Shown here: in pieces, positions 54,296 to 64,000 of the stretch
How positions within the stretch are numbered: the first letter of the stretch is position 1
How the letters are laid out: each line of letters starts with the position of its first letter
Assembly: GCF_019711595.1 (NCBI RefSeq)
Contig: NZ_JAIGNR010000001.1
Span: 620,001-684,000, forward strand
Source of the DNA: Qipengyuania sphaerica
Lineage (GTDB): Bacteria > Pseudomonadota > Alphaproteobacteria > Sphingomonadales > Sphingomonadaceae
DNA: 64,000 bases
Direction of reading: 5' to 3'
Notes under the pieces: model-generated
What the model saw: the letters and a program-made list of their open reading frames with translations, nothing else
The model's database searches: none
Told to the model about the DNA's origin: nothing
Position numbers and translations under genes: made by a program

Positions 54296-57031
54296 TCAGA
54301 ACTTGTAGGTGAAGCCGGCGAGGAAGCGGCGACCGTAAGTCTGGTACTTCAGCCAGGCTTCGGGGATGCCCTGACCGTTGACCGGTGCGACCGTTGCCTG
54401 ACGTTCGTCGGTGAGGTTCTGGCCCTGAATGAAGAGCGAGAGGCCTTCGAGCGTCGAACCATCGGCGAAATCATATCCGATCTGCGCATCGTAGACGGTT
54501 TCAGCCAGCACCGACTGCCGATCAAGACCGCCGCTGAAGAGCGAGAAGTCGCCGATGAAGTCCGACCGGTAACGCATGCTGGCGCGGGCGCTGAAGCCTT
54601 CACCCTTGTCGTAGAAGGCCGTCATGTTGGCCACCCACTTCGAATAGCCGGGAATGTCCGTAGCGTTGCCGTTGAAGTCTTCCGCCTTGGTATCGGTGTA
54701 GCCGACACCGCCCGTCAGGCCGAAGCCGTCGAGAGCTGTAGTGAAGACATCGAACGGCAGCGTGCCGGCCAGTTCGCCGCCCATGATATAGCCGCCCTCG
54801 GTGTTGACGGGACCCCGATAAATTCCGATCGGAGTTGCGGGGACGATGCCCGTCGGCACGGGGAACACAGAATAATCAAACGCGGTATCGATTGCGTCCG
54901 GGTCGATATATTGGTCGAGGTTCTTCCAATACAGTTGGAGTGCTATGTAGCCCTGGGTCCCGAAGTATTTTTCGACGCTCAAATCCAATGCTGTGGCCAT
55001 ATAGGGGCGAAGTGTGGGATTGCCGCCACCGCCGTCATAGACCTGCGGATCCAAGTTTATATTCACTCCGAAGTCGACGATATTGTTCATCTGCGGGAGT
55101 CGCGGACGCATGAACTGGCGTGATGCACCGAAGCGGATGACGAAGTCTTCCGGCGCACGGAAATTGAGGTTCAGGCTAGGCAGGATCATCCAGTATTCGT
55201 CGGTAATTGTCGGCTTTACTGCACCAACCGATTCCACGCTGGTGTGCACCGCCTGGATACCGATGTTGCCAGTGAGATCGGTGCCACCACCCAAGTCGCT
55301 GAAGAAGTTCAGCATCGCGAACGGCGTCCATACGTCTTCGGTCACTTCGTAAGCTTGGGAAGCTCCGAAGTCGTTCGGTTCGTAGTCGAGGATGCCTTGC
55401 GGAACGAGAAGACGCGGGTCGTACGAAAGGATTTCTCCGAAGCCGCGATCAAGGAAGGTGGTTTCGACCAGAACGCTGTCGGGAATGACTGCGAAATCGG
55501 CACCGCCGGGCGGAATGAGAGTGGCCTCCTGCTGGGTGAGGCGCTTGTTGCGCGTGACGTAGTCGACACCGACCAGCAGGGATTCGAACAATCCGCCAAG
55601 GTCCTTCTCGATCTCAGCGCGGATCTGCTTCAGGTCGTCGCGGCTCTCGCGAATCTTGTCGTAGCCCGCCTGGTTGGTGGGCCCCGACCAGCCCTGCACG
55701 TCGGTAAGGACGAGATCATCGCTGTTCGCGTTGAAATCGCTTGTGAACAGCAGCGCGTTATCTTCGGTCAGCGTGTAACCGAAGGTGCCCCCAAATGTCT
55801 CCACGGGAAGCGGATTGCCGAGATCATCTTCCGTCGGCAAGTTGCGACCGAGACCAGCGATCGTTTCAAGGCGATCCTGCCAGCGGTCCGTACGCGACCA
55901 GCTGACGTCGAGCATGGCGCGCAGGCCGTTGTCGTTTTCCCACTCCAGATTGCCGCCGACCGAATAGGTGTCGTTCACCGCATCGGTGGCGTAGTTTTCG
56001 ATGATCGGGCGGCCGGTCCAGGTCGCGCTGGTGACGATCGAAGCGCCCGACACGGGACCGGTCAGTTCACGGCTGGTGAAACCGGTAACGGTCGATCCGC
56101 AGCACAGGATCGGCATTTCGAAGCCCTTCTGGTCGAGCTTCTCGTCGAAGTTGGAGTAGAAGCCGTCGACCGTCAGGGTCAGCTGGTCTCCGAGGCGTGC
56201 CTGCACGGTGCCGTTGAGGCCAAGGCGCTTCAGGCGCGAGGATTCTTCCCAGGTCTTTACGCCGCTGATGCCGAAGACTTCGTTGTCGGCGTCATAAGCG
56301 CCGTAGCCCCACGCGTTCCAGTCGCGGATGTGGTACGGTTCGTCGGTGTAGGCAGCGGACAGGGCAACGCCGATATTGTCGTCGCCGAAGGTGTCCACGA
56401 AGGTGCCGAAAACGCGGAAGCCGTATTCGCGGCTGCCGGCGACGGCCTGGAGATCGTTGTAAACGCCGCGTGCGCCTACTGCGATAACGGGCTCGCTAAT
56501 GTCGAGCGGGCGAATGGTGCGCAGGTCGATCGCGCCGACGAGGCCGCCTGCGGTCCGGTTGGCCTGCGAAGTCTTGTAGACGTCCACGCCGCTCAGAATT
56601 TCGGAGGGGAACTGGTCGAATTCTACCGCGCGGCTGTCGTTGGTGGTCGTCTGCTGGCGACCATTGAGCGTGGTGGTCGAGAAGTCGGGACCGAAACCGC
56701 GGATCGAGATGATGTTGGCGCGGCCGTTGCTTCGCTGCGCGGCAATACCGGGCAGGCGGGCAATCGATTCGCCGATGCTGTTGTCGGGCAGCTTGCCGAT
56801 GTCTTCGGCCTTGACCGATTCCACGATCGTTGCGCTGCGCTTCTTCTCTGCGGTCGCGCTCTGGAGCGATGCGCGAAAGCCGGTAACGACGATCACGTCG
56901 TCATCAGCGGTTGCTTCGGCGGGCGTGCCCTCGGCGCTCTCCTGCGCCGCGGCAGGTGCTGCGAATGTGCCGAGCGCGGCGGCGAAAGCCGACATGCTCA
57001 CGGTGGCAGCGAGCTTGCTACGAATAGCCAT
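54296..57031 (-). CDS. TonB-dependent receptor (Caulobacter type, maltodextrin)
   Basis: 911 residues from the ATG at 57031, behind GGGAGAAG. The signal peptide is residues 1-29 (ending AAAQ). A TonB box DDVIVVTG lies at 44-51, then the plug domain (VESVKAEDIGKLPDNSIGESIARLPGI, then ISIRGFGPDFSTTTLNGR), and the barrel ends YGRRFLAGFTYKF with a terminal aromatic. It resembles MalA-type receptors that carry maltodextrins across the outer membrane using ExbBD-TonB energy. It leads the minus-strand operon and is divergent from the LacI regulator. Confidence 0.93.
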   Translation of the reverse strand: MAIRSKLAATVSMSAFAAALGTFAAPAAAQESAEGTPAEATADDDVIVVTGFRASLQSATAEKKRSATIVESVKAEDIGKLPDNSIGESIARLPGIAAQRSNGRANIISIRGFGPDFSTTTLNGRQQTTTNDSRAVEFDQFPSEILSGVDVYKTSQANRTAGGLVGAIDLRTIRPLDISEPVIAVGARGVYNDLQAVAGSREYGFRVFGTFVDTFGDDNIGVALSAAYTDEPYHIRDWNAWGYGAYDADNEVFGISGVKTWEESSRLKRLGLNGTVQARLGDQLTLTVDGFYSNFDEKLDQKGFEMPILCCGSTVTGFTSRELTGPVSGASIVTSATWTGRPIIENYATDAVNDTYSVGGNLEWENDNGLRAMLDVSWSRTDRWQDRLETIAGLGRNLPTEDDLGNPLPVETFGGTFGYTLTEDNALLFTSDFNANSDDLVLTDVQGWSGPTNQAGYDKIRESRDDLKQIRAEIEKDLGGLFESLLVGVDYVTRNKRLTQQEATLIPPGGADFAVIPDSVLVETTFLDRGFGEILSYDPRLLVPQGILDYEPNDFGASQAYEVTEDVWTPFAMLNFFSDLGGGTDLTGNIGIQAVHTSVESVGAVKPTITDEYWMILPSLNLNFRAPEDFVIRFGASRQFMRPRLPQMNNIVDFGVNINLDPQVYDGGGGNPTLRPYMATALDLSVEKYFGTQGYIALQLYWKNLDQYIDPDAIDTAFDYSVFPVPTGIVPATPIGIYRGPVNTEGGYIMGGELAGTLPFDVFTTALDGFGLTGGVGYTDTKAEDFNGNATDIPGYSKWVANMTAFYDKGEGFSARASMRYRSDFIGDFSLFSGGLDRQSVLAETVYDAQIGYDFADGSTLEGLSLFIQGQNLTDERQATVAPVNGQGIPEAWLKYQTYGRRFLAGFTYKF

Positions 57032-57160
57032 ATCCAGTTCTTCTCCCAGTAGGTCCGCCCATATTTTCTCGGGTTCGCCGGACCAGATAAAATCCCCGCA
57101 GGCCGTTACCTGCTCAGCCTTTGAATACGACCGGGATGTGTCGCCCGCATAGACGGCATA

Positions 57161-57168
57161 CGTATACG
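57161..57168. promoter_or_regulatory. Candidate regulator operator CGTATACG
   Basis: An 8-base palindrome within GCATACGTATACGC, about 130 bases upstream of the receptor start and 175 before lacI. The same eight bases are found at 58385-58392, directly upstream of the MFS gene. Confidence 0.45.
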
Positions 57169-57208
57169 CACTCGGCATGCACTCCGGCCTTGATGCACAA
57201 AAACAACA

Positions 57209-57220
57209 GTGAACGTTCAC
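57209..57220. promoter_or_regulatory. 12-base palindromic operator, AACGTT core
   Basis: GTGAACGTTCAC is a perfect palindrome with the AACGTT centre common to LacI/GalR-family operators. It lies in the middle of the divergent region and could serve both directions. Confidence 0.5.
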
Positions 57221-57343
57221 ATTTTGAAACTTGCGCAAAGTGGCTGTTTTGCGGACTTTCCGGGCGTTGCGCGTTTGCCATAAGGACACTTGCTGCCTAG
57301 GGTTTGCAGCAAGGGCCGTTAGTGGCCTGGTTCGGGGAGAGAC

Positions 57344-58378
57344 ATGGGACGCAAGCCGACAGGACGGCCTACCAGTTTCGATATCGCTTATGCCGCCGGC
57401 GTTTCGCAGCCGACCGTCAGCCGTGCGCTGCGCGGCGATCGATCGGTGAGCGAGAAAACACGCGAGAAAATTCAGAAGATCGCCCGCGAACTGAATTATA
57501 CTGTCGACAAGAATGCCTCGTCGCTGCGCTCGCAGCGGGCGAACACGATCGCCCTCCTGTTTTTCGAGGACCCGACGCCCGACGAAAGCATGATCAATCC
57601 TTTCTTCCTCGCCATGCTCGGCTCGATCACCAAGGCAACCGCAGACGAGGGGCTGGACTTGCTGATCTCGTTCCAGCGGATGGAAGACGACTGGCACGTA
57701 CAATACCAGGACAGCCACCGCGCCGACGGGCTGATCCTGCTCGGCTATGGCGACTACACCAAGTACCGCGAGCGCATGGCGCAGCTGGCCAAGCAGGGCA
57801 CGCATTTTGCCCGCTGGGGTTCGGTTTCGAGCGACAGCAGCGGGGTAACCGTCGGAACGGACAATGTCGGGGCAGGGCGCCTAGCTGGTGAGCATCTGAT
57901 CGCACAGGGGCGCAAACGGATCGCGTTTCTCGGCCATGCGGACGAACATTATCCCGAGTTCAACGGTCGCTACCTCGGCTTGTCCGCTGCGATGCGCAAT
58001 GCGGGTATAGAGCCCGACCCGGCGCTCCAATACGATGCACTGACGACCGAAGAGGAGGGGCGCGCCGCAGCCCAGGCCCTGCTCGACAGCGGCGCCGACT
58101 TCGATGCCATCTTCGCTGCCAGCGACCTTATTGCGATAGGTGCCATGCGCGCCCTGGCCGACGCGGGCCGCAGCGTGCCGCGTGATGTCGCAGTCGTCGG
58201 CTTCGACGATATTCCTGCCGCCAGCATGACCACTCCGCCGCTGACGACAGTCATGCAGGACATTCGCGGTGCAGGGCAGATCCTCGTCGAAACCCTGCTG
58301 GCGCAAATCGAAGGCCGCGACCTTCCGCCGCGCAAACTTCCCGGCAAGCTGATCGTGCGCGGCAGCAGCTCGGCCTGA
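57344..58378 (+). CDS. LacI-family transcriptional regulator of the glucan locus
   Basis: 344 residues. An N-terminal helix-turn-helix at about 11-32 ([22 protein letters not shown], close to the LacI consensus) is followed by the hinge [20 protein letters not shown] periplasmic-binding-like effector domain follows, with [19 protein letters not shown] and [14 protein letters not shown], the usual end of sugar-sensing members. It probably represses the receptor operon and the MFS-amylase unit when maltodextrin is absent. It faces the receptor gene over 312 bases and is followed 92 bases later by the transporter. Confidence 0.93.
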   Translation: MGRKPTGRPTSFDIAYAAGVSQPTVSRALRGDRSVSEKTREKIQKIARELNYTVDKNASSLRSQRANTIALLFFEDPTPDESMINPFFLAMLGSITKATADEGLDLLISFQRMEDDWHVQYQDSHRADGLILLGYGDYTKYRERMAQLAKQGTHFARWGSVSSDSSGVTVGTDNVGAGRLAGEHLIAQGRKRIAFLGHADEHYPEFNGRYLGLSAAMRNAGIEPDPALQYDALTTEEEGRAAAQALLDSGADFDAIFAASDLIAIGAMRALADAGRSVPRDVAVVGFDDIPAASMTTPPLTTVMQDIRGAGQILVETLLAQIEGRDLPPRKLPGKLIVRGSSSA

Positions 58379-58384
58379 CACATT

Positions 58385-58392
58385 CGTATACG
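58385..58392. promoter_or_regulatory. Second CGTATACG operator candidate
   Basis: Identical to the site at 57161-57168, in the 92-base gap between lacI and the MFS gene, about 80 bases before the transporter start. It suggests that the two halves of the locus share one regulator. Confidence 0.45.
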
Positions 58393-58470
58393 TAGTGGCG
58401 CAGAGGCCTGCTTCGTGCCAGCCTTCGCGAATGAGAGGACCGGGCGCAAAGACCCGGCCGGGATGAGGAC

Positions 58471-60009
58471 ATGATTATGGACGCGATTGCGCGCGAAAAG
58501 CCCAGGCAGGGATTTGCCGGGCTGTGGAACATCAGCTTCGGATTTTTCGGCATCCAGATCGGCTTTGCGCTGCAGAATGCGAACATGAGCCGCGTTTTCC
58601 AGACGCTGGGTGCGAGCATGGACGACCTGCCGGCCTTGTGGGTCGCGGCTCCGCTGACGGGCCTGATCGTGCAACCGATCATCGGCCACTTGTCCGACAA
58701 GACGTGGAACCGGCTGGGCCGTCGTCGCCCCTATTTTCTGACGGGTGCCATCTTCGCGGCGCTATCCCTTCTGGTCATGCCGTTGAGCCCGGCCTTCGGC
58801 GCGCCGCTGATCTTCGCCGCGGCGATGCTATGGGTGCTCGATGCCTCACTCAATGTTTCAATGGAACCGTTCCGCGCCTTCGTCGGCGACATGCTTAATA
58901 CCGATCAGCACAGTGCGGGATACGCGGTGCAAACTGCCTTCATCGGGGCAGGTGCGGTGGTCGGATCGATTTTCCCGTATTTCCTCGAGCAGCTCGGTGT
59001 TTCGAATGTCTCACCAGATGGCGGCATTCCGGACACGGTGAAATACAGCTTCTGGTTCGGCGCGGTAGCGCTGTTCACGGCCGTCCTGTGGACCGTCGTG
59101 ACTACGAAGGAATTCTCGCCCGAGGAGATGACCGCATTCGGCGAGGTCGCCGAGGCTGATGACACTCAGCCGCTGCGAGCCTTGGCAGCGAAATCTTACC
59201 TGTCCTGCATCTTGTGGATCGTCGCAGGCGCTGTGGTGATCCTATTGGTTGAAATGTTCGGCCTGCAAAAGGAAATGCTGCTGCTGGGGGGGCTGCTGAA
59301 AGCTTACGGTGTCCTAAGCGCGGTCGCTATCGCCATGGCCAGAAAGGGTCAGGCCGCCAACATGCTGTCTAGCATCGTCGGAGACTTTTCCGGGATGCCC
59401 GAGGTGATGAAGCGCCTCGCCTTGGTGCAGTTCTTCAGCTGGTCCGCGCTGTTCATCATGTGGATCAACACCACGCCCGTCGTCACCCAATACGTGTTTG
59501 GCAGTACCGACACGGCCAGCGTTGCCTACAACGCGGGGGCGAACTGGGTGAATGTGCTTTTCACGGTGTACAATGGTGTCGCTGCTATCGCCGCGCTCGC
59601 GCTTCTTCCGGTACTCAGCCGCAAGTTCGGGCAGGTCATGACGCATTCGATTTGCCTGATGCTCGGAGCCTTCGGCTTCCTGATGTTTTTCTTCGTGCGC
59701 GATGCGAACACATTGTTGCTGGCCGAAGTCGGCATCGGGATCGCATGGGCCAGCATCCTCGCCATGCCTTACGCCATTCTGGCTTCGAACCTGCCGCAAG
59801 CGAAGCTCGGCATCTACATGGGCTTGTTCAATATTTTCATCGTCGTACCGCAGTTGCTGGTAGCGACGGCCATGGGGCAGATCATGCTGTGGCTCTTCCC
59901 TGGCGAGCCGATCTGGACGATGCTGTTTGCGGCCGGGTCATGGATTATCGCCGCCCTCGCCATGCAGCGAGTGCGCACCGCCATCCCGCAGGAGGCCGAT
60001 CATGCGTAA
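58471..60009 (+). CDS. MFS sugar transporter (SLC45/GPH-like)
   Basis: 512 residues (or 510 from the second Met at 58477) with twelve predicted membrane helices. The loop 2-3 motif reads [21 protein letters not shown]; the GRRRPY core is typical of the proton-coupled sucrose/maltose carriers related to SLC45. The [14 protein letters not shown] segment in helix 1 is also conserved there. Its genomic place between a LacI regulator and an amylase predicts maltose or maltodextrin uptake across the inner membrane. This replaces a MalFGK-type ABC system, none of which is seen here. Its stop overlaps the amylase start by 8 bases. Confidence 0.9.
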   Translation: MIMDAIAREKPRQGFAGLWNISFGFFGIQIGFALQNANMSRVFQTLGASMDDLPALWVAAPLTGLIVQPIIGHLSDKTWNRLGRRRPYFLTGAIFAALSLLVMPLSPAFGAPLIFAAAMLWVLDASLNVSMEPFRAFVGDMLNTDQHSAGYAVQTAFIGAGAVVGSIFPYFLEQLGVSNVSPDGGIPDTVKYSFWFGAVALFTAVLWTVVTTKEFSPEEMTAFGEVAEADDTQPLRALAAKSYLSCILWIVAGAVVILLVEMFGLQKEMLLLGGLLKAYGVLSAVAIAMARKGQAANMLSSIVGDFSGMPEVMKRLALVQFFSWSALFIMWINTTPVVTQYVFGSTDTASVAYNAGANWVNVLFTVYNGVAAIAALALLPVLSRKFGQVMTHSICLMLGAFGFLMFFFVRDANTLLLAEVGIGIAWASILAMPYAILASNLPQAKLGIYMGLFNIFIVVPQLLVATAMGQIMLWLFPGEPIWTMLFAAGSWIIAALAMQRVRTAIPQEADHA

Positions 60010-61405
60010 ACTGATTGCCGCATCAGCCGCGATCGCGCTGGCTGGTTGCGCCCATGCCGTGCCGGGTCCGACCGGTGAAGCGCTGGACACCGGCTGGGAA
60101 TCGCAAAGCAAGGTCACCATCGAGCACCCGGAGTGGTCGCGCGACGCGGTGCTCTACCAAATCAATACCCGCCACTTTACCAAAGAAGGCACCTTCAAGG
60201 CTGCGCAGGAGCAACTGCCGCGCCTGAAGGAACTGGGCGTCGATATCCTCTGGCTCATGCCGATCCACCCGATCGGCAAGGAAAACCGCAAGGGCACGCT
60301 CGGGAGCCCCTACTCGGTACTCGATTATTACGGGGTGAACCCGGAATTCGGGACCGAAGAGGAATTCCGCGCCTTCGTCGATGCAGCGCATGCCCAAGGC
60401 TTCAAGGTCATCCTCGACCTCGTCGCCAACCACACGGCGTGGGATCATCCGATGCGAAGCGAGCATCCCGACTGGTACGAGAAAACTTGGGATGGCGACT
60501 TCCGCCCGACCCCGTGGTGGGACTGGTCCGACATCATCGACCTCGACTGGTCGAAGCCCGGCGTGCGCGAGCACGTCGGCGGGGCGATGGAATATTGGGT
60601 GCGCGAATTCGATATCGACGGCTATCGCGCCGATGTGGCGGGTTATGTCCCGCTCGATTTCTGGGAGACCGCGCGAGCGCGGTTGGAAGCGATAAAGCCG
60701 GTCTTCATGCTGGGCGAGGTACAGCAGAGCGGTTTCCACCATGCCGCTTTCGATGCGACCTATGCCTGGGACTGGCACAACACCTCGAAGAATGTCGCCC
60801 ACGGCAAAGGCAATGCCACCAGCTTTTACGGTTATTACGCCGAAAACGAGAGCCTCTGGCCGCGCGAGGCCATGCGCATGACCTATATCGAGAACCACGA
60901 CAGCAATGCGTGGGAAGGGACGATGGAGGAGAATTACGGCGCGGCACTCGAAGCGATGACCGCGCTTTCCTTCACTGGCGAGGGCCTGCCGCTCATCCAT
61001 AACGGGATGGAGGCTTGCAATTCCAAGCGGCTCGAATTTTTCGAGCGCGACCCCATCGACTGGAACCAAGACCCCAGTTGCGAATACGGCGACCTCCTGA
61101 AACGACTGATAGCGTTCCGGAAGGCCAACCCCGCACTCGAAAACGGGCAGTGGGGGGCTGTGATGCACAAGGTCGAGAACAGCGCTCCCGAGCAGCTTTT
61201 CGCCTGGGTGCGGCAGGAGGATGGCAACAAGGTGCTCGGGCTGTTCAACATGAGCGACCGGTCCGTGACGGCAACTTTCTCGGACGGCTTGCCATTCGGC
61301 AGCTATGTCGATTTCGCAACCGGCGACACCATTGCGATCGGGGGCGCCACCAAGGTCGATCTTCCGGCGTGGGGTTACCGCTTGATGAGCACGCGCAGAC
61401 GATAA
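60002..61405 (+). CDS. GH13 alpha-amylase lipoprotein
   Basis: 467 residues from the ATG at 60002 ([16 protein letters not shown]). The lipobox LAGC (Cys16) predicts lipid anchoring. Catalytic Asp in [11 protein letters not shown], Glu in MLGEVQQ and Asp in IENHDSNAW are intact, and [13 protein letters not shown] is the conserved first GH13 region. It is shorter than the SusA-like enzyme because the C-terminal beta domain is compact. It is probably an endo-acting or maltogenic amylase working in the periplasm. It overlaps the MFS gene by 8 bases. Confidence 0.92.
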   Translation: MRKLIAASAAIALAGCAHAVPGPTGEALDTGWESQSKVTIEHPEWSRDAVLYQINTRHFTKEGTFKAAQEQLPRLKELGVDILWLMPIHPIGKENRKGTLGSPYSVLDYYGVNPEFGTEEEFRAFVDAAHAQGFKVILDLVANHTAWDHPMRSEHPDWYEKTWDGDFRPTPWWDWSDIIDLDWSKPGVREHVGGAMEYWVREFDIDGYRADVAGYVPLDFWETARARLEAIKPVFMLGEVQQSGFHHAAFDATYAWDWHNTSKNVAHGKGNATSFYGYYAENESLWPREAMRMTYIENHDSNAWEGTMEENYGAALEAMTALSFTGEGLPLIHNGMEACNSKRLEFFERDPIDWNQDPSCEYGDLLKRLIAFRKANPALENGQWGAVMHKVENSAPEQLFAWVRQEDGNKVLGLFNMSDRSVTATFSDGLPFGSYVDFATGDTIAIGGATKVDLPAWGYRLMSTRRR

Positions 61406-61571
61406 TCATATCAATACGATTGCGAGCCCGTCGGCGCCCGCCGGCCCCATTGTGCTGCGCTGCAATTTCTCCTATCGGGCCGGCGACCTTTCGCTGCTTG
61501 CCGGTGGATATCCTGCGCGCCATCAGGGTCGCACCTCCGGCACGTCACAAGAATCCGACGAAGAGACCATA

Positions 61572-62480
61572 ATGTCCCTCACACATTTGCAACGGCTTGA
61601 AGCCGAGAGCATCCACATCATGCGCGAAGTGGTGTCCGAAGCAGAAAAGCCCGTGATGCTCTATTCGATCGGCAAGGACAGCGCGGTGATGCTGCACCTC
61701 GCCAAGAAGGCCTTCTACCCTTCGCCGCCGCCGTTCCCGCTGCTTCACGTCGATACCACTTGGAAGTTCAAGGACATGTACGCCCTGCGCGAAAGAAGCG
61801 CCGAGGACGCGGGCATGGAACTGCTCGTCCATCAAAATCCCGAAGCCGCAGAGATGGGCATCAACCCCTTCGATCACGGCCCGCTTCACACCGACATGTG
61901 GAAGACACAAGGGCTGAAGCAGGCGCTCGATAAATACGGCTTCGACGCGGCCTTCGGCGGCGCGCGCCGCGACGAGGAAAAGAGCCGCGCGAAGGAGCGT
62001 ATTTTTTCCTTCCGCACCGCCAGCCACGGATGGGACCCCAAGAGCCAGCGCCCCGAGCTGTGGAACCTCTACAACGCCAAGAAAAAGAAGGGCGAGAGCA
62101 TCCGCGTCTTCCCGCTCTCTAACTGGACCGAGCTCGACATCTGGCAGTACATCCATCTCGAGAACATCGAGATCGTCCCGCTTTACTATTCGGCCAAGCG
62201 CCCGACCTTCGAATACGAGGGCGGCCTGTTCATGGCCGACGATATCGAGCGGCTTGAAAAGGTCATGGGCAAGAGCCCCGAGATTACCGAACGTTCGATC
62301 CGCTTCCGCACGCTCGGCTGCTTCCCGCTGACCGGCGCTGTCGAAAGCGAGGCTGCGACGCTGCCCGAAATCATCCAGGAAATGCTGCTGACGACGACTT
62401 CCGAACGGCAGGGCCGCGTGATCGACAAGGATTCGGGTGACGCTTCGATGGAGAAGAAGAAGCAGGAGGGCTACTTCTGA
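61572..62480 (+). CDS. cysD: Sulfate adenylyltransferase subunit 2
   Basis: 302 residues from the ATG at 61572 ([19 protein letters not shown]). It is the catalytic subunit of ATP sulfurylase, making adenosine 5'-phosphosulfate from sulfate and ATP. The N-type ATP loop is [34 protein letters not shown] and the C-terminal [10 protein letters not shown] are CysD hallmarks. A 166-base gap from the amylase gene separates it from the glucan locus. Its stop shares one base with the cysNC start (TGATG). Confidence 0.97.
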   Translation: MSLTHLQRLEAESIHIMREVVSEAEKPVMLYSIGKDSAVMLHLAKKAFYPSPPPFPLLHVDTTWKFKDMYALRERSAEDAGMELLVHQNPEAAEMGINPFDHGPLHTDMWKTQGLKQALDKYGFDAAFGGARRDEEKSRAKERIFSFRTASHGWDPKSQRPELWNLYNAKKKKGESIRVFPLSNWTELDIWQYIHLENIEIVPLYYSAKRPTFEYEGGLFMADDIERLEKVMGKSPEITERSIRFRTLGCFPLTGAVESEAATLPEIIQEMLLTTTSERQGRVIDKDSGDASMEKKKQEGYF

Positions 62481-64000
62481 TGACCGATCCCATCTACAAG
62501 ACCGACGCCCTCATCGCCGAGGATATCGACGCCTATCTGGAGAAGCACCAGCACAAGACCATGCTGCGCTTCATCACCTGCGGCAGCGTGGATGATGGCA
62601 AGTCGACCCTGATCGGCCGCCTGCTCTACGATTCCAAGATGATCTTTGAGGACCAGCTCGAAGCGCTGAGCAACGATAGCAAGAAGGTTGGTACGCAGGG
62701 CCAGGAAATCGATTTCGCGCTGCTGGTGGACGGCCTCGCCGCCGAGCGCGAGCAGGGCATCACGATCGACGTCGCCTATCGCTTTTTCTCGACCGAGAAC
62801 CGCAAGTTCATCGTCGCCGACTGCCCGGGCCACGAACAGTATACGCGCAACATGGTGACCGGGGCCTCGACCGCCGACCTCGCCTGCATCCTGATCGATG
62901 CGCGCAAGGGCGTGCTGGTCCAGACCAAGCGCCACAGCTTCCTTTGTCACCAGTTGGGCATCAAGAACCTCGTCCTGGCCGTGAACAAGATGGACCTGAT
63001 CGATTACGACCAGCAAAAATACGACGCAATCATCGCGGACTACAAGGAATTCGCGGAAAGCATCGGAATAGAAAGCTTCACCGCCATCCCGATTTCGGGT
63101 CTTGCGGGCGACAACATCACCTCGCGGTCCGAAAAGACCGCCTGGTACGATGGTCCGACGCTGATGGAGCATCTCGAAGCGGTCGAAGTCCGCTCGGACG
63201 CGAACCTCGGCAAGCCCTTTCGCATGCCGGTGCAGTGGGTTAACCGCCCGAACCTCGATTTCCGTGGCTTCTCCGGCCTCATTGCGACTGGCAGCGTCAA
63301 GCCGGGCGACAAGGTCCGCTCGCTGCCTTCGGGCAAGACCAGCACGGTGAAATCGATCGTCACCATGGATGGCGATCTGGACGAGGCGATTGCCGGCCAG
63401 TCGGTCACCGTGACGCTCGAAGACGAGATCGACTGCTCGCGCGGCGACGTTCTTGCCGCTGCCGACAGCCCGCCCGAAGTCGCCGACCAGTTCGAAAGCA
63501 CCATAGTCTGGATGGACGAGGAGCCGCTGGTTGTCGGTCGCGCCTACTGGATGAAGCTCGGCACGCAGATGGTCAGCGTGACCGTTGCCGAGCCGAAATA
63601 CGAGATCAACGTCAACACGATGGAGCATCTCGCGGCCAAGACGCTCGAGCTGAACTCGATCGGCGTCAGCGAGATCACCACCGACAAGCAGATCGTTTTC
63701 GATCCCTATGGCGAGAACCGCGCACTTGGCGGTTTCATCCTGATCGACAAGATCACCAATCGCACCGTGGGTGCGGGCATGCTGCATTTCAGCCTGCGCC
63801 GCGCACAGAACGTGCACTGGCAGGCGGTCGACATCACGCGTGACGATCACGCGGCGATGAAGAACCAGCGCCCGCGCGTGCTGTGGTTCACCGGCCTGTC
63901 CGGCTCGGGCAAGTCGACCATCGCCAACGAGGTCGAGAAGAAGTTGGCGATCATGAACCGCCACACCTTCCTGCTCGATGGCGACAATGTTCGCCACGGT
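62480..64000 (+). CDS. cysNC: CysNC: sulfate adenylyltransferase GTPase fused to APS kinase (5' part)
   Basis: 507 codons are present and no stop occurs before the window ends. The EF-Tu-like GTPase has P-loop GSVDDGKST at residues 36-44, then DCPGHEQY and NKMD; it drives ATP sulfurylase with GTP. Residues beyond about 450 begin an APS kinase domain (Walker A GLSGSGKST near 474-482, then FLLDGDNVRHG), so the gene is the bifunctional CysNC form that makes PAPS. The start overlaps the cysD stop by one base. Confidence 0.97.
   Translation, partial: MTDPIYKTDALIAEDIDAYLEKHQHKTMLRFITCGSVDDGKSTLIGRLLYDSKMIFEDQLEALSNDSKKVGTQGQEIDFALLVDGLAAEREQGITIDVAYRFFSTENRKFIVADCPGHEQYTRNMVTGASTADLACILIDARKGVLVQTKRHSFLCHQLGIKNLVLAVNKMDLIDYDQQKYDAIIADYKEFAESIGIESFTAIPISGLAGDNITSRSEKTAWYDGPTLMEHLEAVEVRSDANLGKPFRMPVQWVNRPNLDFRGFSGLIATGSVKPGDKVRSLPSGKTSTVKSIVTMDGDLDEAIAGQSVTVTLEDEIDCSRGDVLAAADSPPEVADQFESTIVWMDEEPLVVGRAYWMKLGTQMVSVTVAEPKYEINVNTMEHLAAKTLELNSIGVSEITTDKQIVFDPYGENRALGGFILIDKITNRTVGAGMLHFSLRRAQNVHWQAVDITRDDHAAMKNQRPRVLWFTGLSGSGKSTIANEVEKKLAIMNRHTFLLDGDNVRHG

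Larger units (their letters stand above)
57032..57343. promoter_or_regulatory. Divergent promoter/operator region of the glucan locus
   Basis: 312 bases without a gene separate the receptor and lacI. It contains two palindromic words: CGTATACG at 57161-57168 (inside a wider ATACGTAT palindrome) and GTGAACGTTCAC at 57209-57220. The first recurs before the MFS gene. Both have the central CG of LacI-family operators. No promoter could be fixed with confidence. Confidence 0.55.

Noticed and set aside
57032-57805. N-terminal extension of the TonB receptor across the divergent region
   Set aside because: A signal peptide and ribosome site place the start at 57031; the extension runs antisense into lacI.

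Overview
The window is a GC-rich, tightly packed chromosomal segment of an alphaproteobacterium. Overall protein character points to the order Sphingomonadales, probably Erythrobacteraceae. The pointers are a Caulobacter-type TonB-dependent receptor in a starch locus, a fused CysNC sulfate-activation protein, an FtsZ with a very long acidic/Gly-rich linker, and an orphan ccmA-ccmB pair. The taxonomic call is inference. I saw no tRNA, rRNA, insertion sequence, integrase or CRISPR array, and it reads as core chromosome with one accessory-looking carbohydrate locus.

Layout. 1-4.5 kb holds the end of tamA and all of tamB (outer-membrane translocation and assembly module). 4.5-7.9 kb is a minus-strand block: a fasciclin lipoprotein, a secreted Arg/Asp/Tyr-rich protein, a T4-type lysozyme and a double-PilZ protein. 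8-11.3 kb holds glnA, glnB, argC and a small SH3-like protein, all minus, with an intrinsic terminator after glnA. 11.4-20.9 kb is a mixed housekeeping stretch: M17 aminopeptidase, DUF3298-type lipoprotein, methionine aminopeptidase, J-domain protein, ccmB/ccmA, pterin dehydratase, SDR, AlkA-like glycosylase, 2Fe-2S ferredoxin, cysteine synthase, and a small membrane protein with a GldG-like lipoprotein.

20.9-40.2 kb is a complete dcw (division and cell wall) cluster, all plus strand: mraZ, rsmH, ftsL, ftsI, murE, murF, mraY, murD, ftsW, murG, murC, murB, ddl, ftsQ, ftsA, ftsZ. Most genes overlap by 1-14 bases. The 372-base leader before mraZ carries two opposed arrays of GGGA/TCCC half-sites at about 10-base spacing (MraZ-box-like), with an exact TTAA-N7-TTAAC CtrA-type site between them. 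The 139-base ftsA-ftsZ gap has a near-consensus DnaA box and a GANTC site. Together these look like cell-cycle control of the whole cluster. A TPR/double-SPOR protein, a YbjN-like protein, a Bax-inhibitor-1 protein (behind a sigma-32-like promoter) and a proline-rich lipoprotein follow.

44.8-61.4 kb is an alpha-glucan (starch/maltodextrin) utilisation locus in two divergent units. The minus unit runs TonB-dependent receptor, flavin-dependent halogenase, SusA-like GH13, GH13 alpha-glucosidase, GH97 alpha-glucosidase, esterase, second halogenase. From the first halogenase on, every junction is a 4-base start/stop overlap. The plus unit is a LacI regulator, an MFS sugar transporter and a GH13 lipoprotein amylase. 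The predicted flow is uptake through the receptor, trimming by surface or periplasmic amylases, passage across the inner membrane by the MFS carrier, and hydrolysis to glucose. Two tryptophan-halogenase-family enzymes with intact catalytic landmarks locked into this operon have no obvious role in it, and this is the most interesting system in the window. The window ends in the sulfate-activation genes cysD and cysNC, the latter cut by the window edge.
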